A stretch of DNA of 64,000 nucleotides from Unio delphinus (Eukaryota; Mollusca; Bivalvia; Unionida; Unionidae): NCBI GenBank assembly GCA_029339505.1, contig JAQISU010000114.1:5382001-5446000 (forward strand). The letters are read 5' to 3'. Below, piece after piece: positions 8,163-18,938 of this stretch; position 1 is the stretch's first letter, and every line of letters begins with the position of its first letter. The notes under the pieces were generated by a model. That model had not been told where the DNA came from. It made no database searches and saw only the letters and a program-made list of their open reading frames with translations. A program made the position numbers and the translations under genes.

Positions 8163-8361
8163 AGCAGCAGAGAGGGTGATGACAACAACGTTGCGACCAA
8201 AATTGATTGAAAAGTCGTTAAGTCACCGTTTGCTAAATGGAGACTTATTTTTTTGGGGGGGGCTAAAATATGAGATTTCGTTGGAAGGCTCTATTTTTTG
8301 TTTTGAGGACTCAATCTATTTTTTGTCTGAAAACGTTGTAGGGTTCGCCCTCTCTGCTGCT
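8163..8361. repeat. Polinton right-terminal segment bounded by inverted AGCAGCAGAGAGGG repeats
   Basis: AGCAGCAGAGAGGG at 8163-8176 is repeated in inverted orientation at 8348-8361 (CCCTCTCTGCTGCT). ACAAC/ACGTT blocks just inside each arm extend the match imperfectly to about 30 bp. The outer end reads ...GCT with host-like TCCCGC following. Polintons have 5'-AG termini, so 8361 is a good candidate for the right end. The inner copy makes the terminal 199 bp a potential foldback. A 98-codon frame across it (from a GTG at 8176) looks like chance. Confidence 0.5.
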
Positions 8362-9145
8362 TCCCGCGTCTTTACATTCCTAAGAGTTTTCTCTCACTGT
8401 ATGCTGGATAGACAAGGAACATTTTACAGATTAAACGTTTATAGAAGATGCAAAAATATTAGGAATTTTTAATACTTTAAAAGATTTTATTATACATTAT
8501 AGAATCATTTGTACACACATATAATATAATAGTCAGCAGTGCATTAGGAATAATTATACAAACCGTAACAGGCAAAATACACCCTGCAGTTGCCCATATC
8601 TCTCGATCAACATTTTTCGACAAAAAGCAGAGTTTGCTTTCAAAACATTTATATGTGCCATAACGATCTTATTTGATATAAAATAAATAATTTGGTCGTT
8701 GACGTATTTGTTTAATATCGTATGTCTAAATACTATCCCATGAAAAACTCTCCATATAATGAAGAGTGTGAATTACTTAATTTGATAATTTATACAATAT
8801 AACAAAGACTTTAATTATGCAGTGATGACAAATCTGACATTTTTACTTTCCGCACAATTCGATTATCTCAGAAATACTCGCAAATATTCGTAAGGCTATT
8901 AATTTTCTTGTGTACCAATACCTACACTAAAATGTTCAAAGTTGGTTCAGGCTCCATCGGCTGTAAAATTGTAATGATAAATGTAAAGCAGCTCTTCACT
9001 AGACCAATTAAAAATGACTATACTTTCAAACACCACGGCCCATGAAAATACCTTAGAAGGCATACCTCGTAGTGAGAATCTACATCATAGCTAATAAATA
9101 CTTTATATTTCATAGCATTGATGACAACAAAACGCTTCTTTCTAA

Positions 9146-9385
9146 TCAAATGGTTCCAAAGAGACTTGGAGCAGTACCATTGTGTCCATCGCATGGTATT
9201 ACAATGTGATTGCCAAACATAACAGTAGATGTTTTGTAATTAATCACAATAGAGACTGCTGCATAGAAACGCTTTATAAAATTATATGTAAGGTTGACAT
9301 CTTTAATAAATGGACAAGACGAGCTTTGATGATAGACGTAGATAAGTATCAGATGGGGATGACAAACAGTTTGGAACGCAGACAC
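9146..9385 (-). pseudogene. Broken copy of small secreted-type ORF (block 1)
   Basis: The frame matches the ORF at 47994-48317 (shared FQTVCHPHLILIYVYHQ and FGNHIVIPCDGHN). Its ATG has become ATA, and the downstream end diverges after LFGTI. Sequence upstream of the listed start still reads as a hydrophobic leader in frame. Probably non-functional. Confidence 0.35.
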
Positions 9386-9905
9386 GCAATGATAAATTAA
9401 GTACAGTAACGAAACTGCATAGTACAGATGTATATATGTTTACCGCTTTGCTAACCAAACATTTCTTAGCATTATTTTAATTCATTAAAAAGAATTGGTT
9501 TGTTAAGAAAGTAAATCATTAAAATATCATGTACTTATTATGTATCTGTAGTCCTGAGAACTCGTGTCGGTGATAAATGATCCTTCATCTATCATTGTTA
9601 CATACTGTGAAAAAAGGTTTCACACATTAATTTTGTGAATGATCTAGTGTTTGATGTGACCCTTTTAAAAAATGTTTGCACTGGGTATAAACACTAATTT
9701 TATAACAATCCTAAATAATCAACATTTCACATGCACTTTAGTAAATTTCGTACCTATCATCAATCCATAGTTTCTATAGCACTTTTGTAGTAGACGTACG
9801 TATAGATAGTTTCAAGTGAGGAACATTTACTTAATTATGACCAAAATGAGACCCATATCACTTCATATAGATGTTAGACTACACGCTAGTATACCTCGAT
9901 GATAT

Positions 9906-9930
9906 CACACACACACACACACAGATACAC

Positions 9931-9991
<61 letters not shown>
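9906..9991. repeat. (AC)n/(AT)n microsatellite
   Basis: About 8 AC units, then about 29 AT units. The same compound repeat occurs at 30959-31094 and 48790-48873 in the other blocks, so it predates the duplications and has changed in length since. Confidence 0.95.
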
Positions 9992-9994
<3 letters not shown>

Positions 9995-11520
9995 TCATTG
10001 AATATTAAAGTATGATTATTTCTTATTATAGTCTTTTTCTTTGGGAAATAAATCAGCAAAGAATATTTTGAATTTGCCTGTTTCTAAAGAAAAATACATG
10101 AAAGTTACACAAAGAAAGGATTAACGATTTAAAACCATTATATTGGAAAATTCAAAATCAGCTGGTCAGAAGTCACATGGAACTAGTCCGTGACCATTTC
10201 AACGTTGTCATCGTCATCAAGGCAGAATTGGCTGACCATAAGTGCCTTGCACAATTCTTATGCCATTTAGATCAGTAAAGGTTACCGGTGCATCGTAGGA
10301 AGGAGGGACACTTCCAACTGCGTTGTAGGATCACATTCACTAGATCTTGCAATGAGAACGACTTTTCGGGCAGACTTCCATATTCCCATAACTGCGAAGA
10401 TCACTGAGCTAAGACTGAGGATACCAGTCATCACAGCAACTATGACCAAATATCGGCTCAACATGCAGGCTAGGACAAAAGCTGGGAAAACGCTGAGAAA
10501 CCACATTGTACTGAGTATGGGGTTGTAGTGGACCTGTAATTATACAAATGCAATTACCTCAAATATGCAAAGCCATGCATCTGATCCAACTTAATACCCT
10601 TGACAAATGAAATCGTGTACGACTAAACATAGCAACAGATCTTATTGAAACAATTGTGAAAATTGGACTGTAGTAATTAAAGTCAACGTGAATTAGTCAG
10701 GTAATGATATAGCCCACTCCATCGGATTCTGTATATTGCTTTAATGGGGGATTTTATAATCGGATTTGATTATTAATTGTTTCAATATTTTTATCAATTC
10801 GTGATACCAAAATGTTGATTCAATGAGAACAAATATTTGAAATCATAGCAATCTACTGAAAGACGATATTTCGTTCACATGACTCGTTGCTTCGAATTGA
10901 CTCTACATCAACTATGTTGTTCCTTATTTTCGTTTTAATGCGTTGGTTTGTATGTGTGTATAACGAACTGTCTGTGAATAAGAGTATATTAAACAAAAAT
11001 AACATAACACGATGCGTTTCTAAATATGTCAGTAATTTAACACATGCCACATTTTGAGCAATTATATTTTAAAATGAATTCGTTTGATAAAACGAAAAGC
11101 ATATTAATCCAGTCTGATTTCTTAGAGTTATAGCTTTAGCAATAGTTGCTTTCGAATATTTTACGGTGTGTCGCAAAAGTGATTTTTCTTTAATATTTAT
11201 TATACGTTTGCTAGTTTTGCATCAAAATTAAAATATTCAACCGATTTTGTAATCTTTTTACCAGATTTAAAGGATCATTTATAAAATTGTGTTTCCTGGA
11301 ATTTCCAGAAATTTTATTACAATATACCGGACAGCACAAAAGTGTGGGACTCTCTCTATATAGATAAACAAAATAAATGACAGCGAGGCTCAGAACAATT
11401 ATACATTGACCTGATTTAGTGCATTTCATAAAACTGTTCATCTCTACGTTCACATTTTGCTTTTAGACTGAACTACAAAAAACTTTATAAAACATCTGGA
11501 TTTCAAGGAAAGCGGTTTAT

Positions 11521-11600
11521 AAACTACTACTACTACTGCAACTACTGTAACTACTACTGCTACTATGACAACTACTACTACTACTACTGCTACAATACTG

Positions 11601-11655
<55 letters not shown>
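11521..11655. repeat. (ACT)n then (TAA)n trinucleotide array in four-TM gene intron
   Basis: An imperfect ACT-rich run is followed by about 18 TAA units. Equivalent arrays lie at 32487-32632 and 50583-50708. Long Ile, Tyr or Val runs translated from these arrays are not proteins. Confidence 0.95.
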
Positions 11656-11675
11656 ATAATTTTAACGAAAGTAGG

Positions 11676-11861
11676 TCATGCAATGGGACTAGAGATCAGG
11701 TTATTACACAAAGGGTGTATGCTGTCTCTTTGAAAAATGGGTGGACCGTAACGGGGAGGCAAGTTAATATCGTCAATGCCATATGTCCCATATGATCCAG
11801 AATACAGCATTTTACCTATCGTGCGCTCCAATTCGGTCCAGTCATCCCAGATTGGGCCCAT
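11676..11861 (-). other. Conserved minus-strand Pro/Tyr-rich reading frame in intron 3 (possible alternative exon)
   Basis: A frame containing YGTYGIDDINLPPRYGPP and FQRD is found here, at 32654-32848 and at about 50715-50880, between the TM2 and TM3/4 exons. Its composition is like a cytoplasmic tail. The flanking noncoding DNA is equally similar between blocks, however, and no clear splice acceptor is seen. An alternative terminal exon is possible but unproved. Confidence 0.25.
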
Positions 11862-11896
11862 GTGACAGCATCGGAAGGGACTATACGTAATGGGTG

Positions 11897-12090
<194 letters not shown>

Positions 12091-12975
12091 ACTTAACCAT
12101 CCAAATACTTACGAGAATAACAACCAGGTCCTGGAAATTGCACTTCGATGCAACCCAGAAGATGATGAAGAAAATTATTGGGATGATGGCCTGAAATAGT
12201 ACTAAACTGATTGGTATCTCTTTAGGATTCTGAATTATAGCGTTCCTACGGGTTTTGATTCTAATGCAATATCTGGTAGACACAAACATGTATATTCATT
12301 TAATTCACAAATTTTTATTGTTAATTTTAATTAGTGCATGTTTATAAATGCCATATTTTTCAAACTGCGTTTACATAAAAACATATAAAGGCATATTGGT
12401 GTAATTGTGATGGTTTTAGCTGTAAAATTAGATCAAGCTCTTGTCAGTTTTTGAAGATCAAACGAGTGGAGCAAATGGTTTAGTAGTGTAATACGTGGTT
12501 ATTGTCGTGATGCAGGGAAAGTTGTTAATTTTTTATTTCCTATTGTTTAAAGATGAGAATAATTTTTGAGATTATGTTCTTGTGGTATCGGTTCAGGCGC
12601 GAATAGCAACAAATATGAAGATGATGGTGTGCGTGTGAATGTGTTATATGGAATTCTAGCGTAGTTTTAATAATGCCGAAGCCGTATTGCTACAATGTCT
12701 GCAGTGTGGCAGTTTATCGATGTGCTTAGTACTGGGCAATATCCGCAAACGTGTAGCATAATGTCCCACCTAGTCTCATTATAATGACGAAAAACCGACC
12801 GGACCTAGCAATAACACCTAAATGCTGAGCGCCAAGCGATTAACTGATAGTACATTATATATGTTGTGGTAGCAATTGGATAGTTATCGTATGTGCTGTT
12901 ACTGTCTTAGTCGTTGTCGCCATTACTAATATATTGTTTTAGTGGTAATTCAAGAACTAAAAATAAGAGGAATTA

Positions 12976-12977
12976 TA

Positions 12978-13030
<53 letters not shown>
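12976..13030. repeat. (ATT)n microsatellite beside TM1 exon donor
   Basis: About 17 ATT units start about 15 bp from the GTAAGA donor of the TM1 exon on the minus strand. Matching arrays lie at 33987-34039 and 52098-52130. Confidence 0.9.
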
Positions 13031-13031
<1 letters not shown>

Positions 13032-15714
13032 GGAAATTTTCTTACCGAAAGTAGGAAGTAAAAAAACATATAGTTTATGGACACTGCTACAAAAATGATG
13101 TTGGCGATGACATGAATTATGTGATAAACCGCTATCACCTTCTGTAATAAGGGGTTCACCTCCATCTCTTTTCCTATTAAAAATGAAAATATATAAATGT
13201 AAGAAAGAGAACTTCTAAATAGCTTTTGGACACGTATCATAATATTGGTCATCAGAGTACAGAGTGTAGTCCTCAGAACAAAATAAACTTTCTAAACAAT
13301 TATATTTAAATGATAAATTTCCAATTCCAAACGAATTGCCAATTTAAAATGTATACGTTCCTGCAACACATATAGGGCAGAAGAAGATGCGTTCATGTAT
13401 GTGAGTTTAAGTTTACGTCACGTCTCATGAAAGATATAAACATATATTACATGGTTGATGTAACCTGCTTTAGTACGTGAAATGTTTATGGACTACAGTT
13501 TGATGTGTCTAGAAGGTAATAAATATATATTTTAATCATTGCATTGATAATTCTGAACTTTGCATTTAACAAATTTACTTTTAACGTATGATTGGCAACA
13601 TGCATTCGCTTGTGACCATATGACAAACACATTCTTCCAATTTTGTAAATTTGTAGGACATGTGTGGATGCCTTGTTCCATAACTAACATATTTTCGTAT
13701 GTTTGATTTCCATTTTCAACACCGAAAGTGCCTGCAAATCCACGATATGTGGCATAACTCTATGATGTAGTTACTAGAGCTAATGTACCTGATCATAGTG
13801 ATTATGGCCATTAACACCAACTTTGACTGGCTTGTTACTTGCCAAAGTTAAGGTTTTCTCTACTGTTTCATCCAGTAACGAGATTTGAAACTAAACTTAC
13901 TTTGCAGAAACAGTTTTTATCATCTCTATCAACATGGCTTTAATCTTTGACTTTGGTTTGCCTCAGAATCTAGATGATTATTCCTTACACCAAGTCCATT
14001 AATTTCATTATTCAGTCTACTAATCAGTGATAATAAATGTATAACATCAGTGTACTTCGATTTTGGCTCCCTCAGAAAAATGGCATCTCAGGCGTCCAGG
14101 AGCCTTCTTCCACCAAGTATTCTGTCCGCCATATATAGATTATTATGTGCTGAAAAATTGCGTCCAACCCCATAACACCAGCAATAAAATGACACTGTGA
14201 GATAGCCATTATTAAATGATCAGAATGTGTTGAACTAAAGACATACTTAAGGTAATCATCGTTCCTTGATGGGAATTTGTTATATTACACGCTTCATTAG
14301 AGCTGTCATTATACCTTGATGACAATTTGTCACACTGAACGTTGCAACATCAGTGTTTGTTTTGTTGGGGAGTGGGGAAATGTATAATACTTACTAAAGT
14401 GGTCATTCCGGAGACTCATGTTGGAACTCATGTTACTACAGTTGACACAGTGGACAAATTAGAATAGTATATCTGTAATTTAATAAAAAAGAATTAGGTA
14501 TATTTCTCTGACGCTAATTTACAAATGTCCAACATGGCTGAAAGAGATCAAGTTTAATGTCTATTGCATCCTACTGCGACATCTGTTTCTAAAAGACTCA
14601 AAGAGCAAATATCGAATCTCTAGATCTGGCTACAAATTAATCAGACACATGACCTATGAAATTAGCAGTATATTCTAAAAATGTATTTAGCCCATCACTT
14701 TATTATTATAATAACAATTTCATGACGAGTTTGGGTTCGGGCTAGAATCATTAAAGTTCGCTTCTGTTAAATATATGTACCTTACATGATTTTATCTCCA
14801 TATAACATCATGCCCAAATTAATGCAAATAAACACTTTTTAGTTTCAAAATTTGAGATTTTACGTCATGTCTAGTTGTTTTCAAGGTTATTTTCAACTTA
14901 GTCCAGATCATATATGGAAAACATACAATACAATTTAACATCTAACACAATTGTCTACTGTTTGGGTATTGTATTGGTAATACAGTTGCTACTAGGAAAC
15001 TATGCCTTTGTCAACCTATTAAGCCCATATCAAGAGAGCTATATTAGGTCAACAAAGCTTATTCCATTATATGCATGAAATTAAGCTCAAATGACCAATC
15101 AACACTTCTATATCTCTCTAAATACAAATATGGCTGGAAGCCGAAGGATAAATAAATTATATTATTCTCATTGCTCTCCTGCATGGCATTATACTAACAC
15201 CATCTTATTAATTCATGATCGTTTATACAAGCAAACGAATTTCCGTTTTACATTAATAAAAATGAATTGTGTTGGGAAAAGTAAACAATTTTTGTAAACT
15301 TATTGTTATCTCTTTATATCGGCATCATATATAGCAGTCATACTGAAACAATAATGCAAATGAGAAAAATGTAATCAAGAATGTAATGGGGAGAGAATTT
15401 ACTATATCCGTTCCACGACCCCACCACCTCCGAAATGTAGAAATGACGTGGACCAAAGTAGAATCTTCTACCCTTGTTTCAACCTTGCTATTTCGTACAG
15501 ACTTACACATGTATGTCAGATCATCGGGACTATCACTCATATGACTGATACAGCCTTTTGGAAGACAAGGATATATGTGGAGAGGAAAGGTTGTTTAAAG
15601 AGAGTTCTCCTCTATGGCCAAGCAGTGAGGAGAAGTTTAAGGAAGAGAAGAAGATTTGTGACATATCCTCTGTGTTAACAAGATACTGTTAACATTACAT
15701 ATAACGGACCTTTT

Positions 15715-16774
15715 TAGGGCCACTCATATGCCTCGAAAAGATATTAGCTCGCTATAGTGCCCAACATTACTACTCTCAACTCTAAAATAGATGACGCAAT
15801 TCCACAATCGAATATAAAGATGGCCGACTGGGCTACGTTTGAAACACTCTGTAAACCTATACTAAATGAGGATACGTTATTAAACGCTTATAATCCTATA
15901 TAACGTTATACATCAATTCTAATCGAGATTGCAGAAGAATATATTCCAAAGTCCTTCCCTAGCAGTAAAAAGACCCAAAACCCTTGGTAACTTAGGAATG
16001 TAAAGTAGCCATTAAACAACGCTCATAAGAATTTAAAAAATTCAACAATCGTCCAACGCCCGAATATTTAAGCAAATATCGTATTACCCTGGCTAAAACT
16101 CGATGCACAATTAAAGAATGTAAACGTGCATCATGGGATATATATATTTCTTCCTTAAACTCTCATTCCTCACTGAAACAAGGTTGGGACACTATTCAAA
16201 AAGCAATTCTATCCGACACCTGAAAACAAATAATAACAATTTTAGCTCGAAACGTGACATAGCAAATATTATGGCCGACACGTTCTCAAAAAAATTCATC
16301 ATCATCTAATTATTCAGAAGCGTTCCGATTATTAAAACATAAAAAGGTCACGTTTAAACTTCACATCCAACAACTCTGAAAGCTATAACCAGATGTTTTC
16401 ACTATTGGAGATTAGGGAGGCTTTAGACAAGGCCCATGATAAATCTGCTGGGCCTGGTGAAGTACATTACCAGTTCTTGAAACACCTCCCAGAATTATCA
16501 CTAACATCTCTTCTGAAAATCTTTAATGGTTTAAGGATTGCTGGTAATGTACCTAAGAATTGGAAAACAGAAACAGAAATAACAATTCCCAAACATACCA
16601 GGTTAAGATATCAGAGATCATAACAGCTATCGACCCACTGCACTAACAAGCTGTGTGTGTAAAATAATGGATCGAATGATTCATTCTAGGCTTCTATGGA
16701 ACTTGGAAAGTAACATTTTAATATCTCCTTTCCAAAGTGGCTTCCTTTATGGTCAAAGTATCATGGATCATCTG
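15715..16774 (+). mobile_element. I-like LINE remnant, 5' part (endonuclease end, linker, RT start)
   Basis: Fragments read as the end of an APE-type endonuclease and its linker (around 15780-16200). From 16393 comes a reverse-transcriptase N-terminal region with the pattern EIREALDKAHDKSAGPG... LLKIFNGLRIAGNVPKNWK. Many stops and frameshifts interrupt it. The gypsy-type element at 16775 was inserted in the RT domain, and the LINE resumes at 23431. The 5' start is set by eye because flanking DNA is duplicated too. Confidence 0.7.
16770..16774. repeat. Target-site duplication ATCTG (left)
   Basis: ATCTG precedes the LTR start TGTAACAG. The same five bases follow the right LTR at 23426-23430. 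The empty site is visible in the second LINE copy near 56104-56112 (ATCATCTGGTTAGACTGG). Confidence 0.95.
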
Positions 16775-17255
16775 TGTAACAGAATTGTTACCGAGAGGAG
16801 GGTGGATTAAATGAACAATACAAACACAATTTGTGAAAGAAAATATAAATTTATGTAATAAATTATAAATGAAAAAATACAGATGTAACAACACAATAAT
16901 TCATGCACTCAACCCACAATTAAACTCACAACCATTCACAATACATGAACAAATTAAATAACAATACAAAAGGAATCACAAATGTAAAGGGATCTCTTGG
17001 ATTATACACAGATCCAAGAATCCTTTACGAAAGTTAAATAAATGCAAGTATGATTTACGAAAAAAAATAAACACAAACGACAAACTATCTATCGCACGAT
17101 GGATTGCGATAACTAGCACGATCATATACTTGTATTCAATCAAGTTGCTAGCTTTTATTGATATCTATGTGATCACTTGAAATATTATTGCGATCTGACA
17201 TAAACATGCAAATACAACAATGTATTAAATTATATCACAATTTCAATACACCTAT

Positions 17256-17860
17256 GTGTCTCCCCTGTATAACCGCACGATTCAGCAACAGTTGAATCGT
17301 CTCCCAGTTCCCCGAGAACCGAGGGTTGACCAATACTATTATCGGACGTTTCCCTACACGGATCCACCACAGTTATACGTTCAGACAGCATACAACATCT
17401 ACCAGAACCAACGGTTCCTCACTACCCTAGATGTCGACCCGGACGTTTTACAACTCTAAGACAGCTCCGACACTCGGACTTCTAGCTTTCCGGATATTTA
17501 CATGTTACACAGATGTTGACGAACAGACAGTTCGACACACAGACAGATACTTCAATTCCGTTTGCACAAATTAACGGCACAAGCACATTCAGATATTTAT
17601 ACAGAGATGTTCCAGAACAAACAATAGATGTCCCACAACAAATCAGACGATATCAAAGACGTTTATCAAAAGATGGTATCAGATGTGTTAACAGCTACGG
17701 TATCAACGATGTTATTAGCAGCTACGGTATCAGATACATTGTAACAACTACGTTAGCAGCTACGGTATCAGAGACGGTATCAACGATGTTATTAGATGCG
17801 CTATCAGTGATGTACTTCTACGGTATCAACGACGGAATCAACGACGGAATCAAACGGTGA
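17256..17860 (+). other. Antisense open frames in the LTR (67 and 115 codons)
   Basis: Two plus-strand ATG frames, 17256-17459 (MSPLYNRTIQQQLNRL..., rich in Gln, Tyr, Pro) and 17513-17860, run opposite to the element genes. Both recur in the right LTR at 22235-22438 and 22492-22851. The second includes the 12-bp minisatellite translated as GIND repeats. They look more protein-like than most chance frames here, but there is no recognisable domain, and conservation between LTRs is trivial because the insertion is young. Confidence 0.2.
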
Positions 17861-18205
17861 CAGCTATTGTCAGATGTTATCAGATCTACGGAATCAACGA
17901 TGTTATTAGATCTCCGGAATCAGCTATAATAAACAAAACCAGACTAATAATAGTTGTCTCAAAAATAATCTAAGCCGTAGATTACGATATTGTATTTAAA
18001 GTCTAAAAGTGACTAGTAATTCCAAATATTCCACGTTTAATTGCAATAAGGCATTATTATACGAAATGATAATCTGAATAAAATTCACAATACAACGAAA
18101 TGTAAATTTAACACTCACCCCTTTGGCTGGAGATTTGCAAGACGAGGTTATCTATCCTTCGATTAGATATTTTAGTTCCCGTAAATAATAATGAGAAATC
18201 CTTCG

Positions 18206-18215
18206 CCTTATATAC
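18206..18215 (-). promoter_or_regulatory. TATA-like box of LTR 1 (GTATATAAGG, minus strand)
   Basis: GTATATAAGG on the minus strand, repeated in the 5' LTR at 23197-23206 where it would drive the element. The unrelated LTR of the second element carries the identical decamer at 60521-60530. Confidence 0.5.
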
Positions 18216-18437
18216 TCTCAATAGGTGAACATAAATCACATCGAGCTTGCCGTGCACCACGTAAAACGAGTATTTCGGATTTCATGTAAATTACAAATTG
18301 GCACATGCAAATCGTTACACGCCACTTAATCACCCCAGGTAATGCGTGTACGACGTAATCAAGAAAATGGTGAGTTTCGTTTGCAATTCAAGTACAACAA
18401 AAATCAGTTCAAATTTTCGCCTAATTCTGTGACAATA

Positions 18438-18446
18438 CCTCCCCCC
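18438..18446 (-). other. Polypurine tract (GGGGGGAGG)
   Basis: A purine run on the minus strand lies 3 bp upstream of the 3' LTR, where plus-strand DNA priming occurs. The second element has the same tract at 60749-60757. Confidence 0.8.
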
Positions 18447-18583
18447 TAAGAATAAAAATGTACACATTTTTAAAACTAACACAGAATAGAAGAAAAATAA
18501 CTACTGATGATATCTTACAACATTTACACTGGTTATACTACAAACTGGATTTTATTACTGGGCAAATTCATACAAATTTCCCA

Positions 18584-18631
18584 TCATGCCCTACTCAAGT
18601 AGTCTGCGCCTATATTTTCAACTCCCCTTAT
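18584..18631 (-). other. Fossil of RNase H C-terminus (ENIGADYLSRA) after integrase
   Basis: Directly after and overlapping the integrase stop, in the +1 frame, the minus strand reads VENIGADYLSRA followed by TGA. ENxGADYLSR/ADALSR is the conserved end of gypsy RT-RNase H polyproteins. Its survival between integrase and the polypurine tract shows that the ancestor had RT-RNase H downstream of integrase and that an internal deletion removed all but this tail. It is out of frame with integrase, so not translated as part of it. Confidence 0.75.
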
Positions 18632-18938
18632 TGACATTGTCGCTTTGTCTCTTGATGTATAACTTGAGCATGTTTGCATGGAATGTCTTTACATTACCGT
18701 CCATGTCAATTTTATAGTCCATGTCACCTTTTACTTCTTTAACTTCATATGGACCTTTCCACTGGACTAATAACTTATTCGAACTCGTTGGAAGAAGCAA
18801 TAGCACCTGATCTCCCACAAGAAATTTCCTATTACGCGCTCTGCGGTTGTAATACTTGGCATATCTGCGCCCCGATTTAATCAATTCGTCACGTGCCATC
18901 TGGCATGTACTCTCAAGTTTGTTTCTTAGATCTAACAC
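18618..18938 (-). CDS. Integrase C-terminal domain of element 1 (frame after 1-nt shift)
   Basis: This frame continues the integrase of the large ORF after a one-nucleotide change near 18935-18950. It reads LDLRNKLESTCQMARDEL, a basic stretch, then the GPY/F-type module LLVQWKGPYEV and ends FHANMLKLY plus 14 residues. Alignment by eye with the second element, which has no shift here, puts the break in the TTYQ... region. The module binds DNA in gypsy integrases. If the shift is real, the main protein ends prematurely in this copy. Confidence 0.7.
   Translation of the reverse strand: MLDLRNKLESTCQMARDELIKSGRRYAKYYNRRARNRKFLVGDQVLLLLPTSSNKLLVQWKGPYEVKEVKGDMDYKIDMDGNVKTFHANMLKLYIKRQSDNVNKGS

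Larger units (their letters stand above)
1..8361. mobile_element. Polinton/Maverick (adintovirus-like) element, right part, eroded
   Basis: The combination of a retroviral-type integrase, an A32-like packaging ATPase, a B-family polymerase palm and a parvovirus-type phospholipase A2 is diagnostic of Polintons/adintoviruses, large virus-like DNA transposons of animals. Genes lie on both strands and are tightly packed, with convergent ends overlapping by 8 bp at 5946-5953 and divergent starts 5 bp apart at 7458/7464. Host sequence shared with the duplicated blocks resumes right after 8361, which places the right end there. The left end, capsid genes and protease are outside the window. At least three in-frame TAA codons and several frameshifts show that this is a decaying integrated copy. 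Confidence 0.9.
16775..18434 (-). repeat. 3' LTR of GmR1-like element 1
   Basis: 1660 bp, starting TGTAACAGAATTG and ending CTGTGACA on the plus strand. Its inner part (17640-17930) holds imperfect repeats of GGTATCAACGA and AACGACGGAATC-type units. One such 12-bp unit fewer than in the other LTR is the main difference between them. Confidence 0.95.

Noticed and set aside
8176..8472. 98-codon frame at the Polinton end
   Set aside because: Starts at GTG, crosses from the terminal repeat into host sequence and has no homologous frame in the other blocks.
10282..10506. Single-exon membrane protein genes at 10282, 31387 and 49094
   Set aside because: Each is only the last exon; the ATG is internal and a splice acceptor with in-phase upstream exons exists.
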